From contig NWBO01000053.1 of the NCBI GenBank assembly GCA_002633275.1, forward strand, positions 122,649 through 186,648: DNA of 64,000 nt, in the 5' to 3' direction. Within the stretch, counting starts at the first letter, position 1. Each line of letters begins with the position of its first letter. The position numbers were made by a program, and so were the translations under genes. Under the pieces are notes generated by a model. That model was not told where the DNA came from, did no database searches, and worked only from the letters and a program-made list of their open reading frames with translations. The stretch comes from Bacteroidales bacterium Phil12. GTDB taxonomy: Bacteria > Bacteroidota > Bacteroidia > Bacteroidales > P3. Below are positions 38,008-45,988 of this stretch, piece after piece.

Positions 38008-38235
38008 TTAAGATTCTTTACAAGGATTTATCAAGATTTGACCTCCTTCCAAATCATCACTCGTTATATCGGAACAATCAGCATCCCAATCTAAAATAGG
38101 TACCGTTCTTTGAAGTTTATTCATAGATGCTTTTGAAGGGACTTCTACAACACAACTGCAATCCTTTGTATCGCTACACGAAACCATTACAAATCCCATT
38201 GCAACAATTCCCAATAAAACTTTTATCGCTTTCAT
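38008..38235 (-). CDS. Cysteine-rich mini-lipoprotein, copy 2
   Basis: A 75-residue protein with a lipoprotein signal (lipobox VMVSC, Cys20), then SDTKDCSCVVEV and WDADCSDIT, ending NPCKES. It matches the protein encoded at 38306 in the CxC-V and DWDxDCSDIT motifs and in the late cysteine. It lies 15 bases before the DoxX-thioredoxin gene. No known family is recognised. The four non-lipid cysteines suggest disulfides or metal binding. Confidence 0.75.
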   Translation of the reverse strand: MKAIKVLLGIVAMGFVMVSCSDTKDCSCVVEVPSKASMNKLQRTVPILDWDADCSDITSDDLEGGQILINPCKES

Positions 38236-38251
38236 ATCATTTCTTTCTTAA

Positions 38252-38284
38252 AATAGGGAGCACCCTTTAAGAATACTCCCTATT
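38252..38284 (-). terminator. Intergenic hairpin between mini-lipoprotein genes
   Basis: Stem AATAGGGAG / CTCCCTATT is followed on the minus strand by TTAAG. The weak T tract suggests partial termination, giving more of the first lipoprotein than of the downstream genes. Confidence 0.6.
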
Positions 38285-38305
38285 CGATTGTTTTTTAATT
38301 TAGGA

Positions 38306-38551
38306 TTAGTCTTCTACACAATCAATAAAACCACCTAATTCTACAACATTGTTCCAGTTTGTATCTGCAATGTCTTTGTCAGTGATGTCAGAGCAATCTC
38401 CATCCCAATCTTCCATAACAGGAAGAACTACTTGTGTGTCTGTATCGTTTTTATCCATACCTACTGTACAAACGCAATCTGTACTTCCGCAAGATGCCAT
38501 GCCCAATGCCAATGCAACGGCAGCAACTAATGTCATTAATGTTTTTTTCAT
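38306..38551 (-). CDS. Cysteine-rich mini-lipoprotein, copy 1
   Basis: An 81-residue protein with a lipoprotein signal (lipobox GMASC, Cys21), then GSTDCVCTVGM, a Thr/Val stretch, DWDGDCSDITDKDI and a last Cys near the end (FIDCVED). It is related to the protein encoded at 38008: same spacing of CxC, DWDxDCSDIT and final Cys. A -7 box lies 74 bases upstream. Function unknown. Confidence 0.75.
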   Translation of the reverse strand: MKKTLMTLVAAVALALGMASCGSTDCVCTVGMDKNDTDTQVVLPVMEDWDGDCSDITDKDIADTNWNNVVELGGFIDCVED

Positions 38552-38624
38552 TGTATTAAAAAATTTTTTAATTAAACAAACGCTACTCTATTATAGGATT
38601 TTCACTTCCTCCTTTTAGACCTTG

Positions 38625-38632
38625 CAAAAATA
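38625..38632 (-). promoter_or_regulatory. -7 box of the mini-lipoprotein genes
   Basis: TATTTTTG on the minus strand, 74 bases before the start at 38551. Confidence 0.5.
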
Positions 38633-38777
38633 TAAAAATTTTCACAGATACAGATATTTTTTCCAAAAAATCGCACCGGAAGGAAAATTTTCACATCTTA
38701 AAGTCCCGATGACAAGGTCTCCAAAATTTATGCCAAAACCAATAACGAATAGTATATTTTGCGAATTTACCATAGCC

Positions 38778-39806
38778 TCAATCGGTTTTCAAACGCATAA
38801 TAATCGGAAAATGGTCGCTAACTCCACCCATATATTTCATACCCTTATAAGTTGAATACGGATGATTATTTCGCGATTTTTTATCCTTTTCTTTCAAAAA
38901 TTCTGGGCTATAAACGTGATTTTTTGTAAAATCATTATCAAAAACCAATCGTTCTTTTATGCTTTTACTAACCAAAAACTGGTCAAAAGATAATAACGAG
39001 CCGCTATAAATGTATGAACCGAATTTATCCTTGTTACCGCTCATAAGATTGAACAATAATTGTGGATTATCCTTATTAAAAAACTCCAAATGAAATCCTT
39101 TTATTACACTTTCGTCCCATGGATTATCGTTCATATCTCCCATAACCAAGAAATTTTCTTCGTCTTCCTGCATTTTCAAAAGTATATCCTCATAAATGCT
39201 GTTAAATATCTTTTTTCGCAAATCCTTTTTGATATTGTTTTCACGTCTTGACGGTGCATGAACAACATATATGTTTATCGGCAATTTATTTAATTTTCCT
39301 TTAACATACAACACGTCTCTTGTGCGGTCTTTTTCCTTAGAACTGACTAATGGCATTGGAAAATTAGTGTCAATAACAAATTTCTTAGGATCATACATCA
39401 GTGCAACGTCTATACCTCTTATATCTTGCGATGAATAATGTAAAAATTTATAACCTACTTTTCTTAGTGGAGTTTGTTTAGTCAAATCATCCAATACCGT
39501 ATCGCTCTCCACTTCGCATAATCCTATTAAAGCAGGCATTTGATTTTCGTCAATGGATATATATGTTTTTGCCAACATATTAAGTTTATGATTATACTTT
39601 CTAAAAGTCCAATGTTTTTTGCCTTCAACAGTATAATCATCGTCCATTGTCAGCGAATCATTGGTGGGATAAAACAAATTTTCGGCATTATGAAAAACTA
39701 TTATCTCCTCTTGTGATTGTGCCAACGAGGGTATCATACAAAGCAACAACCCCAATTGCTTCAACCTTGACGGTTTTTTATATTTTGAATTGTAAGATGA
39801 TTGCAA
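38778..39806 (-). CDS. Exported endonuclease/exonuclease/phosphatase-family protein
   Basis: A 342-residue metal-dependent phosphodiesterase-fold protein. It has an N-terminal export signal (about 15-31). Motifs: VFHNAENLF, LIGLCEVESDTVLDDL (metal-binding Glu), YVVHAPSRR, LVMGDMNDNPWD (catalytic Asp and Asn) and GGVSDHFPI (catalytic His). The substrate may be nucleic acid, phospholipid or phosphosugar. The export signal and lack of a sorting domain suggest a periplasmic location. Confidence 0.85.
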   Translation of the reverse strand: MQSSYNSKYKKPSRLKQLGLLLCMIPSLAQSQEEIIVFHNAENLFYPTNDSLTMDDDYTVEGKKHWTFRKYNHKLNMLAKTYISIDENQMPALIGLCEVESDTVLDDLTKQTPLRKVGYKFLHYSSQDIRGIDVALMYDPKKFVIDTNFPMPLVSSKEKDRTRDVLYVKGKLNKLPINIYVVHAPSRRENNIKKDLRKKIFNSIYEDILLKMQEDEENFLVMGDMNDNPWDESVIKGFHLEFFNKDNPQLLFNLMSGNKDKFGSYIYSGSLLSFDQFLVSKSIKERLVFDNDFTKNHVYSPEFLKEKDKKSRNNHPYSTYKGMKYMGGVSDHFPIIMRLKTD

Positions 39807-39899
39807 TTTTCTATCTATTCTATCTATAAATTATGTTTTTAATTATTGATTGATTTTTTTACTCTTTAATAATAAAACTATTCCCTTATTTAGTTGCCG

Positions 39900-39929
39900 C
39901 AAAATTATAAAAAAGATGTTTGATGCAAA
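39900..39929 (-). promoter_or_regulatory. Promoter of the exported phosphodiesterase gene
   Basis: On the minus strand, TTTG at 39926-39929, 18 bases, then TAATTTTG at 39900-39907. It overlaps the gcvT terminator hairpin. Confidence 0.55.
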
Positions 39930-39953
39930 AAACCTTTCCACACCAAACATCTT
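39913..39953 (-). terminator. Terminator of gcvT
   Basis: Stem AAGATGTTTG / CAAACATCTT is followed by T6 on the minus strand. Confidence 0.75.
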
Positions 39954-39970
39954 ACGAAATATTATTAAAA

Positions 39971-41074
39971 CTATTCAGGTTTGTAGAAAGGCATTCTTAC
40001 GACTTTTGCCTCAACCAACTTATTACGTATTTCGATAAAGATAGTTGTATCTTTCTTAGAAAAAGCGGTTTTAACCTGTGCAGTTCCTATGTTCTTGCCG
40101 GTAGAAGGAGAAGGAGAACCTGAGCGAACCTCGCCTATAACATTACCGTCCCCGTCGCAAACCTTGTAGCCGTTTCTTGGGATACCCTTGCCAACCATTT
40201 CAAAACCGATAACTTTCTTGCTAACGCCGTTTGCTTTTTGTTCTTCCAAAAATTTACGGTCTATGAAATCGTTACCATCAACAAACTTTGTAAGCCAATT
40301 CAAACCTGCTTCGATTGCAGAAGTTTCGTCATCGATTTCGTGTCCGTACAAACAAAATCCCATTTCCAAACGAAGAGTGTCTCTACAACCCAATCCGGCA
40401 GGCATAATACCGAACTCTTTTCCTGCTTCAAACACCATATCCCAAATTTGGTCGGCATATTGTTTGTCAAAATAAATCTCGCATCCGCCTGCTCCCGTAT
40501 AACCCGTTGTAGATAACAATACATCGATACCTTTCAACTTCAAATATTTGAATGTGTAGTATTCCATATCCTCAACAGGAGTTTCCGTCAATTTCTGCAT
40601 AACTTTCAAAGCATTAGGACCCTGAACTGCCAACTGTCCATAGAAATCGCTTTCGTTAGTAAAGTCTTTACCCAATTCCAAGCCCATTTCAACGGCTATC
40701 TTACTCATCCAATCCCAATCTTTATCGATATTGGCAGCATTTGGAACCATAAAATATTCTTGTTCATTAACACGGTAAATAAGCATATCATCGACAATAC
40801 CGCCTTTACCGTTAGGCAATACGGTATAAAGGACTTTACCGTCAAACAAAGTGTTAATATCGTTTGTTGTGCAGTACTGAATAAAATCATGAGCCTTTGG
40901 ACCTTTTGCTCTAAACTCGCCCATGTGAGAAACATCGAATACGCCAACGTTTTTTCTTACATTGTGATGTTCTTCAACCAATCCCGTATAGGAAATAGGC
41001 ATATTATAGCCCGCAAATTCCGCCATTTTTGCACCAAGTGCAATGTGTTTTTCTGTAAATGGAGTTGTCTTCAT
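39971..41074 (-). CDS. gcvT: Aminomethyltransferase (glycine cleavage T protein)
   Basis: Transfers the methylene group from the H protein to tetrahydrofolate in glycine cleavage. At 367 residues it has normal length. Motifs: MPISYTGLVEEHHNVRKNVGVFDVSHMGEF, YTGAGGCEIYF (folate site), GLGCRDTLRLEMGFCLYGHE and EVRSGSPSPSTGKNIGTAQV. Other gcv genes are not adjacent. Confidence 0.95.
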   Translation of the reverse strand: MKTTPFTEKHIALGAKMAEFAGYNMPISYTGLVEEHHNVRKNVGVFDVSHMGEFRAKGPKAHDFIQYCTTNDINTLFDGKVLYTVLPNGKGGIVDDMLIYRVNEQEYFMVPNAANIDKDWDWMSKIAVEMGLELGKDFTNESDFYGQLAVQGPNALKVMQKLTETPVEDMEYYTFKYLKLKGIDVLLSTTGYTGAGGCEIYFDKQYADQIWDMVFEAGKEFGIMPAGLGCRDTLRLEMGFCLYGHEIDDETSAIEAGLNWLTKFVDGNDFIDRKFLEEQKANGVSKKVIGFEMVGKGIPRNGYKVCDGDGNVIGEVRSGSPSPSTGKNIGTAQVKTAFSKKDTTIFIEIRNKLVEAKVVRMPFYKPE

Positions 41075-41125
41075 TGTGATATATTTTTATTTAATATTAC
41101 TTATTATGTCTTAAAATAAGATTTG

Positions 41126-41133
41126 CAAAGTTA
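41126..41133 (-). promoter_or_regulatory. -7 box of gcvT
   Basis: TAACTTTG on the minus strand, 51 bases before the gcvT start. Confidence 0.55.
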
Positions 41134-41236
41134 TAAAAAAAAACTCTTTTGAAAAATTTTTTTGTTCTTTATCGTATCATTTATTTCAAAATTCACGATA
41201 AAATCCAATTGACAAATAAAACTACAAACAACAATA

Positions 41237-41983
41237 TTAAAACGTTTTCAATTCCAAACTCTTTCCGTCAAAGACAACGTACGGCGAATCGTTAATCCAA
41301 GCCCCCGTATTAAAGTATTTGGAATTATCGGACAACGAAAATTCTTGTTTGATATGACGATGCCCAAAGACAAAGTAGTCCGCATTGTCGGTTTTCAGGT
41401 AATTCTCGCAAAATTTATACATCGGCTCTTCTTTTTGCATATCGGTGTTATCATATTGGCGGTGTTTCTTGCGATTTCCCCTGCTCCACAATCTTGCAAT
41501 ACCGATAGAAAAACACGCAGGAAACAAAGCAAAGACGAACCAAAAGAAATGATTACTAAAAACTGCGTCCATTATCTTGTAACCAATATCCTTATTATCT
41601 AAGCCGTCGCCATGACCAATCACAAAAGTCTTGTTCTCAAAAACAAATCTCTTATACTTTTCTCTGTGAATGACAACACCCAACTCGTCTTTGAAATAAT
41701 TCTTTTGCCATAGGTCATGATTGCCGATAAAATAATCAACGATGATGCCTTGCGAAGTCATTTTCTTTATCTGTGCTTGAAACAAAACAAAGCCCTTTGG
41801 TACGGTTACCTTGTATTCAAACCAAAAATCAAATATATCCCCAAGCAAAACAACACGCTTTGCATCTGCTTCAACAGACTGCAAAAAAGCAACAACTTTT
41901 CGTTCTTTTGCTTCTTCGGTGTCTTTATCCGAAAGTCCAAAGTGAAAATCCGATACAAAATATATTTTATTTCTTTGTTGCAT
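41237..41983 (-). CDS. lpxH: UDP-2,3-diacylglucosamine diphosphatase-type metallophosphatase
   Basis: A 248-residue calcineurin-like phosphoesterase. The metal-binding motifs are all present: SDFHFG, LLGDIFDFWFEY, IGNHD, GHGDGLD and FGHRH. The aromatic membrane-facing loop (NHFFWFVFALFPACFSIGIA) is typical of LpxH of this phylum. By family knowledge it makes lipid X in lipid A synthesis. It overlaps the upstream DUF4369 gene by 17 bases. Confidence 0.9.
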   Translation of the reverse strand: MQQRNKIYFVSDFHFGLSDKDTEEAKERKVVAFLQSVEADAKRVVLLGDIFDFWFEYKVTVPKGFVLFQAQIKKMTSQGIIVDYFIGNHDLWQKNYFKDELGVVIHREKYKRFVFENKTFVIGHGDGLDNKDIGYKIMDAVFSNHFFWFVFALFPACFSIGIARLWSRGNRKKHRQYDNTDMQKEEPMYKFCENYLKTDNADYFVFGHRHIKQEFSLSDNSKYFNTGAWINDSPYVVFDGKSLELKTF

Positions 41984-42731
41984 CTGTCAAAGGTTGGTTT
42001 TGAGGTTGGGTGTTATTTTGTTGCAATTGCTTAAAATTATTTACCAAAGCCTCCAAATTTTTTGTATTGCTATTGTTGGGATAAGCCTTTTTCAAACCTT
42101 TAAGCACTTTATCGAACATATCAAAATCCCTATTCAAATCAAAAAAAGGACGGTTCTCAAACTGACGATACAATGCCACCAAACTTGTCAAACTGCCTTG
42201 ATTATCCTCTATAAACTTAGTTAAAAAAGTCTTTTGTTGTTCTCTAAGTATCTGAAACTGCTCGGTAACAATAGCACGTACGCTGTCAGCATCTTCGATA
42301 TTCATCATATTCAACTGGTCGAACATATCCTTTAATTGTTTGCGAGTATAAACTTGCTGTTCGTTGAGAATTTTAAGTTTTTCACTCTCTTTGCTGCCTT
42401 TTATGGTATATGTACCGCTAAGGTCTTTATAATCGCCATTTATTTCAATGTTTTCGCCACCACTCGGACAGAAAGTAATATAATCGTTAGTCGCTTGCAA
42501 AATGAATATGGACGGTTCGCCAAAATTTTCCGTTATCGAAAATTTTCCGTTATCGCTCAAATCGATTGTATCCAACGGTTTGAAACCATTATCCTGCATT
42601 TCCAACAAATACAATGTTTGATTACTTCCGTTTTTCAATTTCCCCGAAATCTGATATGAGTTTTCGTCTTTCGAACACGACGCAACAAGGAAAATCAATG
42701 CGATTAAAAATAAATTTCTTATGTTTTTCAT
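41967..42731 (-). CDS. DUF4369 lipoprotein lacking a thioredoxin domain
   Basis: A 254-residue protein with lipobox VASC (Cys19). Residues about 27-120 are a DUF4369 domain (YQISGKLKNGSNQTLYLLEM, GDYKDLSGTYTIKGSKESE). In Bacteroidetes this domain usually precedes a TlpA-like thioredoxin domain, but here the protein ends after a helical region (about 120-225) and a Gln/Asn-rich tail, with no CxxC. It overlaps lpxH by 17 bases, so the two are probably coupled. Confidence 0.8.
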   Translation of the reverse strand: MKNIRNLFLIALIFLVASCSKDENSYQISGKLKNGSNQTLYLLEMQDNGFKPLDTIDLSDNGKFSITENFGEPSIFILQATNDYITFCPSGGENIEINGDYKDLSGTYTIKGSKESEKLKILNEQQVYTRKQLKDMFDQLNMMNIEDADSVRAIVTEQFQILREQQKTFLTKFIEDNQGSLTSLVALYRQFENRPFFDLNRDFDMFDKVLKGLKKAYPNNSNTKNLEALVNNFKQLQQNNTQPQNQPLTDATKK

Positions 42732-42757
42732 CTGTCTGTATCTTTATTTCTTTTTGC

Positions 42758-43825
42758 TTATAAACTATTCTCGTTTTTATTTATTGTTTTTTGCAACAAA
42801 AAATCTGCGATTACAAGGGCAGATACGGCTTCCACTATTACGGGGGTTCGCAAAATGGCTGCCTTATCGTGTCTGCCACCGATTTGTTTGGTTATTTTTT
42901 TACCGTCTTTTGAAATCAATGTCATAGGAGCGGATAAAGTATGAACAGCGTGAAATCCTGCGTAAAAAATTATCGGCATACCATTGCTTATTCCTGCATT
43001 TATACCCCCGCAATGATTTGTAACGGTGGTAAAATCATCGTCCCATTCGTCAATATCCTCGCTACCCAAAAGCGCATCACGATTTTCTTCTTCGCCTATC
43101 GAAAAACTGACTGCCGAAGGTATATTAATAACCGCTTTTGCAAGATTGGACGAAAGTTTTTCAAATATCGGCTCACCCAAACCTGCTTTAACACCCTTGA
43201 TTTCACAACGTATTTTTCCACCAAATGTATCGGCAAAATTTTTATCACTGGTCGCAAAATTAGTGTTTAACATTATTTTATCAGTGTTTAACACTATTTC
43301 GCTAATGTTTAACACTAATTTTTCAATATCACTTGACTTTTTTACCTCTTGTCCGTTTAACGATACAATATCGGAAGACACAGAAATATTTTCGCTTGCC
43401 AATATCTGTTTTGCAATAAATCCTGCAACAACGACAGGCAAAAACATACGGGCAGAGGCATTGTCTTTATGCTGCAATGAATCCTCGCCGTATTTAACAT
43501 AATACACGTAATCGGCATGCGAAGGGCGGAACTCGTTTCTAAACTTGTCGTAATCGGCAGGACGAATATTTTTGTTTTTGACTTCAAAAACTATTTTTTC
43601 TCCATTGGTTACGTTGTTTTCAACGCCTTTAAGCCATATAACCTCATCATCTTCTTTTCTCGGAGTACCAAAAGCGTGAGGCTTTCTACGTTCCAACTCT
43701 CGGCTTAGTAAATCTCTGTCAATAAACACCCCTTGCGGACAATTTTCCAATACACCCCCTACAAAATCTCCATGAGAAGAACCATTAACAGTAAGTTTCA
43801 AATATTTTCCGCAAGAGTTTTCCAT
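42758..43825 (-). CDS. aroC: Chorismate synthase with an in-frame repeat insertion
   Basis: Converts 5-enolpyruvylshikimate-3-phosphate to chorismate with reduced FMN. At 355 residues it is of usual length. Family marks: SHGDFVGG (first active-site His), ELERRKPH, FRPSHADYVYYVKYG (second His), SARMFLPVVVAGFIAKQIL, GGINAGISNGM and GGRHDKAAILRTPVIVEAVS. Odd points: GESHG reads GSSHG, and the usual GGGxxSxR segment reads HKDNASAR. Residues about 168-198, just before DTFGGKI, are encoded by three 21-base repeat units (VLNISEI VLNTDKI MLNTNFA). It lies 26 bases before the DUF4369 gene. Confidence 0.85.
   Translation of the reverse strand: MENSCGKYLKLTVNGSSHGDFVGGVLENCPQGVFIDRDLLSRELERRKPHAFGTPRKEDDEVIWLKGVENNVTNGEKIVFEVKNKNIRPADYDKFRNEFRPSHADYVYYVKYGEDSLQHKDNASARMFLPVVVAGFIAKQILASENISVSSDIVSLNGQEVKKSSDIEKLVLNISEIVLNTDKIMLNTNFATSDKNFADTFGGKIRCEIKGVKAGLGEPIFEKLSSNLAKAVINIPSAVSFSIGEEENRDALLGSEDIDEWDDDFTTVTNHCGGINAGISNGMPIIFYAGFHAVHTLSAPMTLISKDGKKITKQIGGRHDKAAILRTPVIVEAVSALVIADFLLQKTINKNENSL
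43256..43326. repeat. 21-base phased repeat array inside aroC
   Basis: TGTTTAA at 43264, 43285 and 43306 (exact 21-base steps) within the aroC coding frame. On the aroC strand each unit reads ATAGTGTTAAACANTNANAAA and encodes I-V/M-L-N-I/T-x-x. Confidence 0.9.
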
Positions 43826-43868
43826 AATGTTTTCAGTTATCTAAAAAATGACTTCTATCACAAAAATC

Positions 43869-44621
43869 TTAAATTTGATTGTCGAAAGATAAAAACGTAT
43901 CATTGACAAAATTTTTCAAACGCTCGGACGTTTGTTCATTGCCTTGCTTAGGGTATCTCACTTGTGAAAATACTTGTGCAAGGTTGTCAAGATTGTTTTC
44001 TTTGACAAAAGCGATATTTTGAGGGTTGTCTTCAATTTCTTTATATATTTGCTTTATGTCTGAGTCCGTATAATCTTTGTAAGTTTCTTTATGTACTATT
44101 GCGTTTAATGGCAAACGCTCAGTCAAATCAGGTTTCTCGTCAGGGACACCTATCGTCAAACAAGCAATAGGTACAACGCCTTTTGGTAATTCCAAAAACT
44201 TCGCAATTTCGTCAGCCATATAATTAACCGTTCCCAACCAACAAACACCAAGCCCCTTGCTTTCGGCTGCCGTTGTTATAGCCTGTGCGAGAATTGTTGC
44301 ATCTATCGTTGCAACATTCAAAAACAAAAAATTGTCAAGACTTTTGTCTGCATTATTCACTTCACACCAATGATGAAAACGATTAATGTCGGCACAGATA
44401 GTAAGCACCGTATCTGCCGCAGTTATCATCGGTTGATTGAAATGCAACGGAGAATATTCTTTTTTGCGTTGTTCGTCTCGTGTAACCACAACAGAGTACA
44501 ATTGCATATTACCACAATTTGATGCGCGCACACCCGCTTTTAGGATATAATCCAATGTTTGTTCGCTTATTGGTTCATTTTTATATTTTCTTATTGATGT
44601 TCTATTTAGTAGGGTATCCAT
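43869..44621 (-). CDS. NADPH-type nitroreductase family protein
   Basis: A 250-residue flavin (FMN) oxidoreductase. Signatures: LLNRTSIRKYKNEPISEQ, GVRASNCGNMQLYSVVV, TTAAESKGLGVCWLGTVN and PKGVVPIACLTIGVPDEKPD. It is of the NfsA/FRP-like group, which reduces quinones, flavins or nitro compounds; the natural substrate cannot be told. It is transcribed upstream of aroC with a 43-base gap. Confidence 0.88.
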   Translation of the reverse strand: MDTLLNRTSIRKYKNEPISEQTLDYILKAGVRASNCGNMQLYSVVVTRDEQRKKEYSPLHFNQPMITAADTVLTICADINRFHHWCEVNNADKSLDNFLFLNVATIDATILAQAITTAAESKGLGVCWLGTVNYMADEIAKFLELPKGVVPIACLTIGVPDEKPDLTERLPLNAIVHKETYKDYTDSDIKQIYKEIEDNPQNIAFVKENNLDNLAQVFSQVRYPKQGNEQTSERLKNFVNDTFLSFDNQI

Positions 44622-44685
44622 GTTTTTTGTTTTTTTAATAAAATAATTTTATCGAGTATTTATATGCTGCTAATCTGTGAAAAGA

Positions 44686-45303
44686 TTAAAATTTGTAACC
44701 TATCGAAAATTTCAAATAATTGTAAAACTCTCCGTTTTCCCAAAGAAAACGAAAGAATAAGGCTTTATAATTGCTTATCATCGCTTTTCCACTTCGTAAC
44801 GACAGTAAAGAATAATTCCAATCGGCAGCAAAAAACCAATTATCATTGAAATAATATTCTCCGCCAATAGAAAACAATAATCCAAACTTACGATACTCGG
44901 GATATTCCGTTTGTTCAAGACCTGCAACAGACTCTTTGTGCGAAATATTAACCGAAGGAACCAATCCTGCTTTGATATTAATTTTGTCGCTATAAAGATA
45001 TTTGTAATATAATGCCAAATCAATATACGATGCAGTAATCTCAACCCTGAAATCAGTCTCGGGTTTGCTCTCAATACCGCTGCCTTTATACACAAACAAC
45101 AATTCACCTTGAAGAACCGACTTTTTTTTGATTTGTGTATTGACAAACATTCCTCCTTGCGAACCTATGAAATGAAAACCACCCATTCCGTCGCCATCAA
45201 CTTGTGAAATGCTCGCTCCAAGCATTATTCCCGCATTATATTTCTGTGCTTTTGCTCCGACAAATAGAGTCAAGAAAAATATTATAAGCAATATCTTTTT
45301 CAT
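44686..45303 (-). CDS. Outer membrane beta-barrel protein (PorT-like family)
   Basis: A 205-residue protein starting at ATG 45303 (MKKILLIIFFLTLFVGAKAQ signal peptide; an earlier ATG at 45315 adds four residues). The mature part is made of alternating strands, with KYNAGIMLGASISQVDGDGM at the start and a final strand ending FSIGYKF, a C-terminal aromatic as required for barrel insertion. It fits the porin-like OMP_b-brl family of Bacteroidetes. No substrate can be assigned. Confidence 0.82.
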   Translation of the reverse strand: MKKILLIIFFLTLFVGAKAQKYNAGIMLGASISQVDGDGMGGFHFIGSQGGMFVNTQIKKKSVLQGELLFVYKGSGIESKPETDFRVEITASYIDLALYYKYLYSDKINIKAGLVPSVNISHKESVAGLEQTEYPEYRKFGLLFSIGGEYYFNDNWFFAADWNYSLLSLRSGKAMISNYKALFFRFLWENGEFYNYLKFSIGYKF

Positions 45304-45343
45304 TGAAAGTATCAAGATTTATTCAACAACACATATTACCAAA

Positions 45344-45988
45344 TCAATAAGTCTGTATATACGGATTATTGGACTTTTCGTAATCTACATCACTGCAAGG
45401 ACCGTGTCCGCACATAATCTGAGTATCCAAAGGTAAGGTCATAATATTGTTGTTTATATTCAAAAGCAATTCATCTAAGTCGCCCCCAAACAAATCAGTC
45501 CTGCCTATTGACATATTAAACACCGCATCACCCACAAATACCGCCGCATCTTTTGGAGAATAATAAGCAATACTTCCCGGACAATGACCGCTTGCGTTTA
45601 TTGTCTTCAACTTGTAATCATTTCCGAAAACAATCCAATCATTGTAATTCACAAACTCAAACTCTACGCCAGAAACATCTTGTTTTTCAAAATTCATACC
45701 CTCTGCCTGCAATAAAAAAATATCAAATATCTTTTTGCCGTCAGCGTGCATGGTTATAGGCACATTGTATCTTCTTGCCAAATCAGTCATACCACAAAAA
45801 TGGTCTATGTGTGCGTGCGTCAAAAGAAGTTTTGTTACAATAAGTTTATTGTCGTCTATAAACTTATACATTTCTTCTTTTTCTTCTTTTTCATTACAAC
45901 CTGCGTCAATAATTACACATTGCTTGCTATCGTCGTATAGTAAATAGGTGTTTTCCTGAAAATGATTGAATACAAATTGTTTTATCAT
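45344..45988 (-). CDS. Metallo-beta-lactamase-fold hydrolase (glyoxalase II-like)
   Basis: A 214-residue enzyme. The zinc motif THAHIDHFCG is followed by the ligand His in SGHCPGSIAYY, Asp in FVGDAVF and His in CGHGPCSD. It starts QFVFNHFQENTYLLYDD, as in YcbL-type proteins. I use ATG 45988, which overlaps the mazG stop as ATGA; upstream residues in the frame are inside mazG. The natural thioester substrate is unknown. Confidence 0.88.
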   Translation of the reverse strand: MIKQFVFNHFQENTYLLYDDSKQCVIIDAGCNEKEEKEEMYKFIDDNKLIVTKLLLTHAHIDHFCGMTDLARRYNVPITMHADGKKIFDIFLLQAEGMNFEKQDVSGVEFEFVNYNDWIVFGNDYKLKTINASGHCPGSIAYYSPKDAAVFVGDAVFNMSIGRTDLFGGDLDELLLNINNNIMTLPLDTQIMCGHGPCSDVDYEKSNNPYIQTY

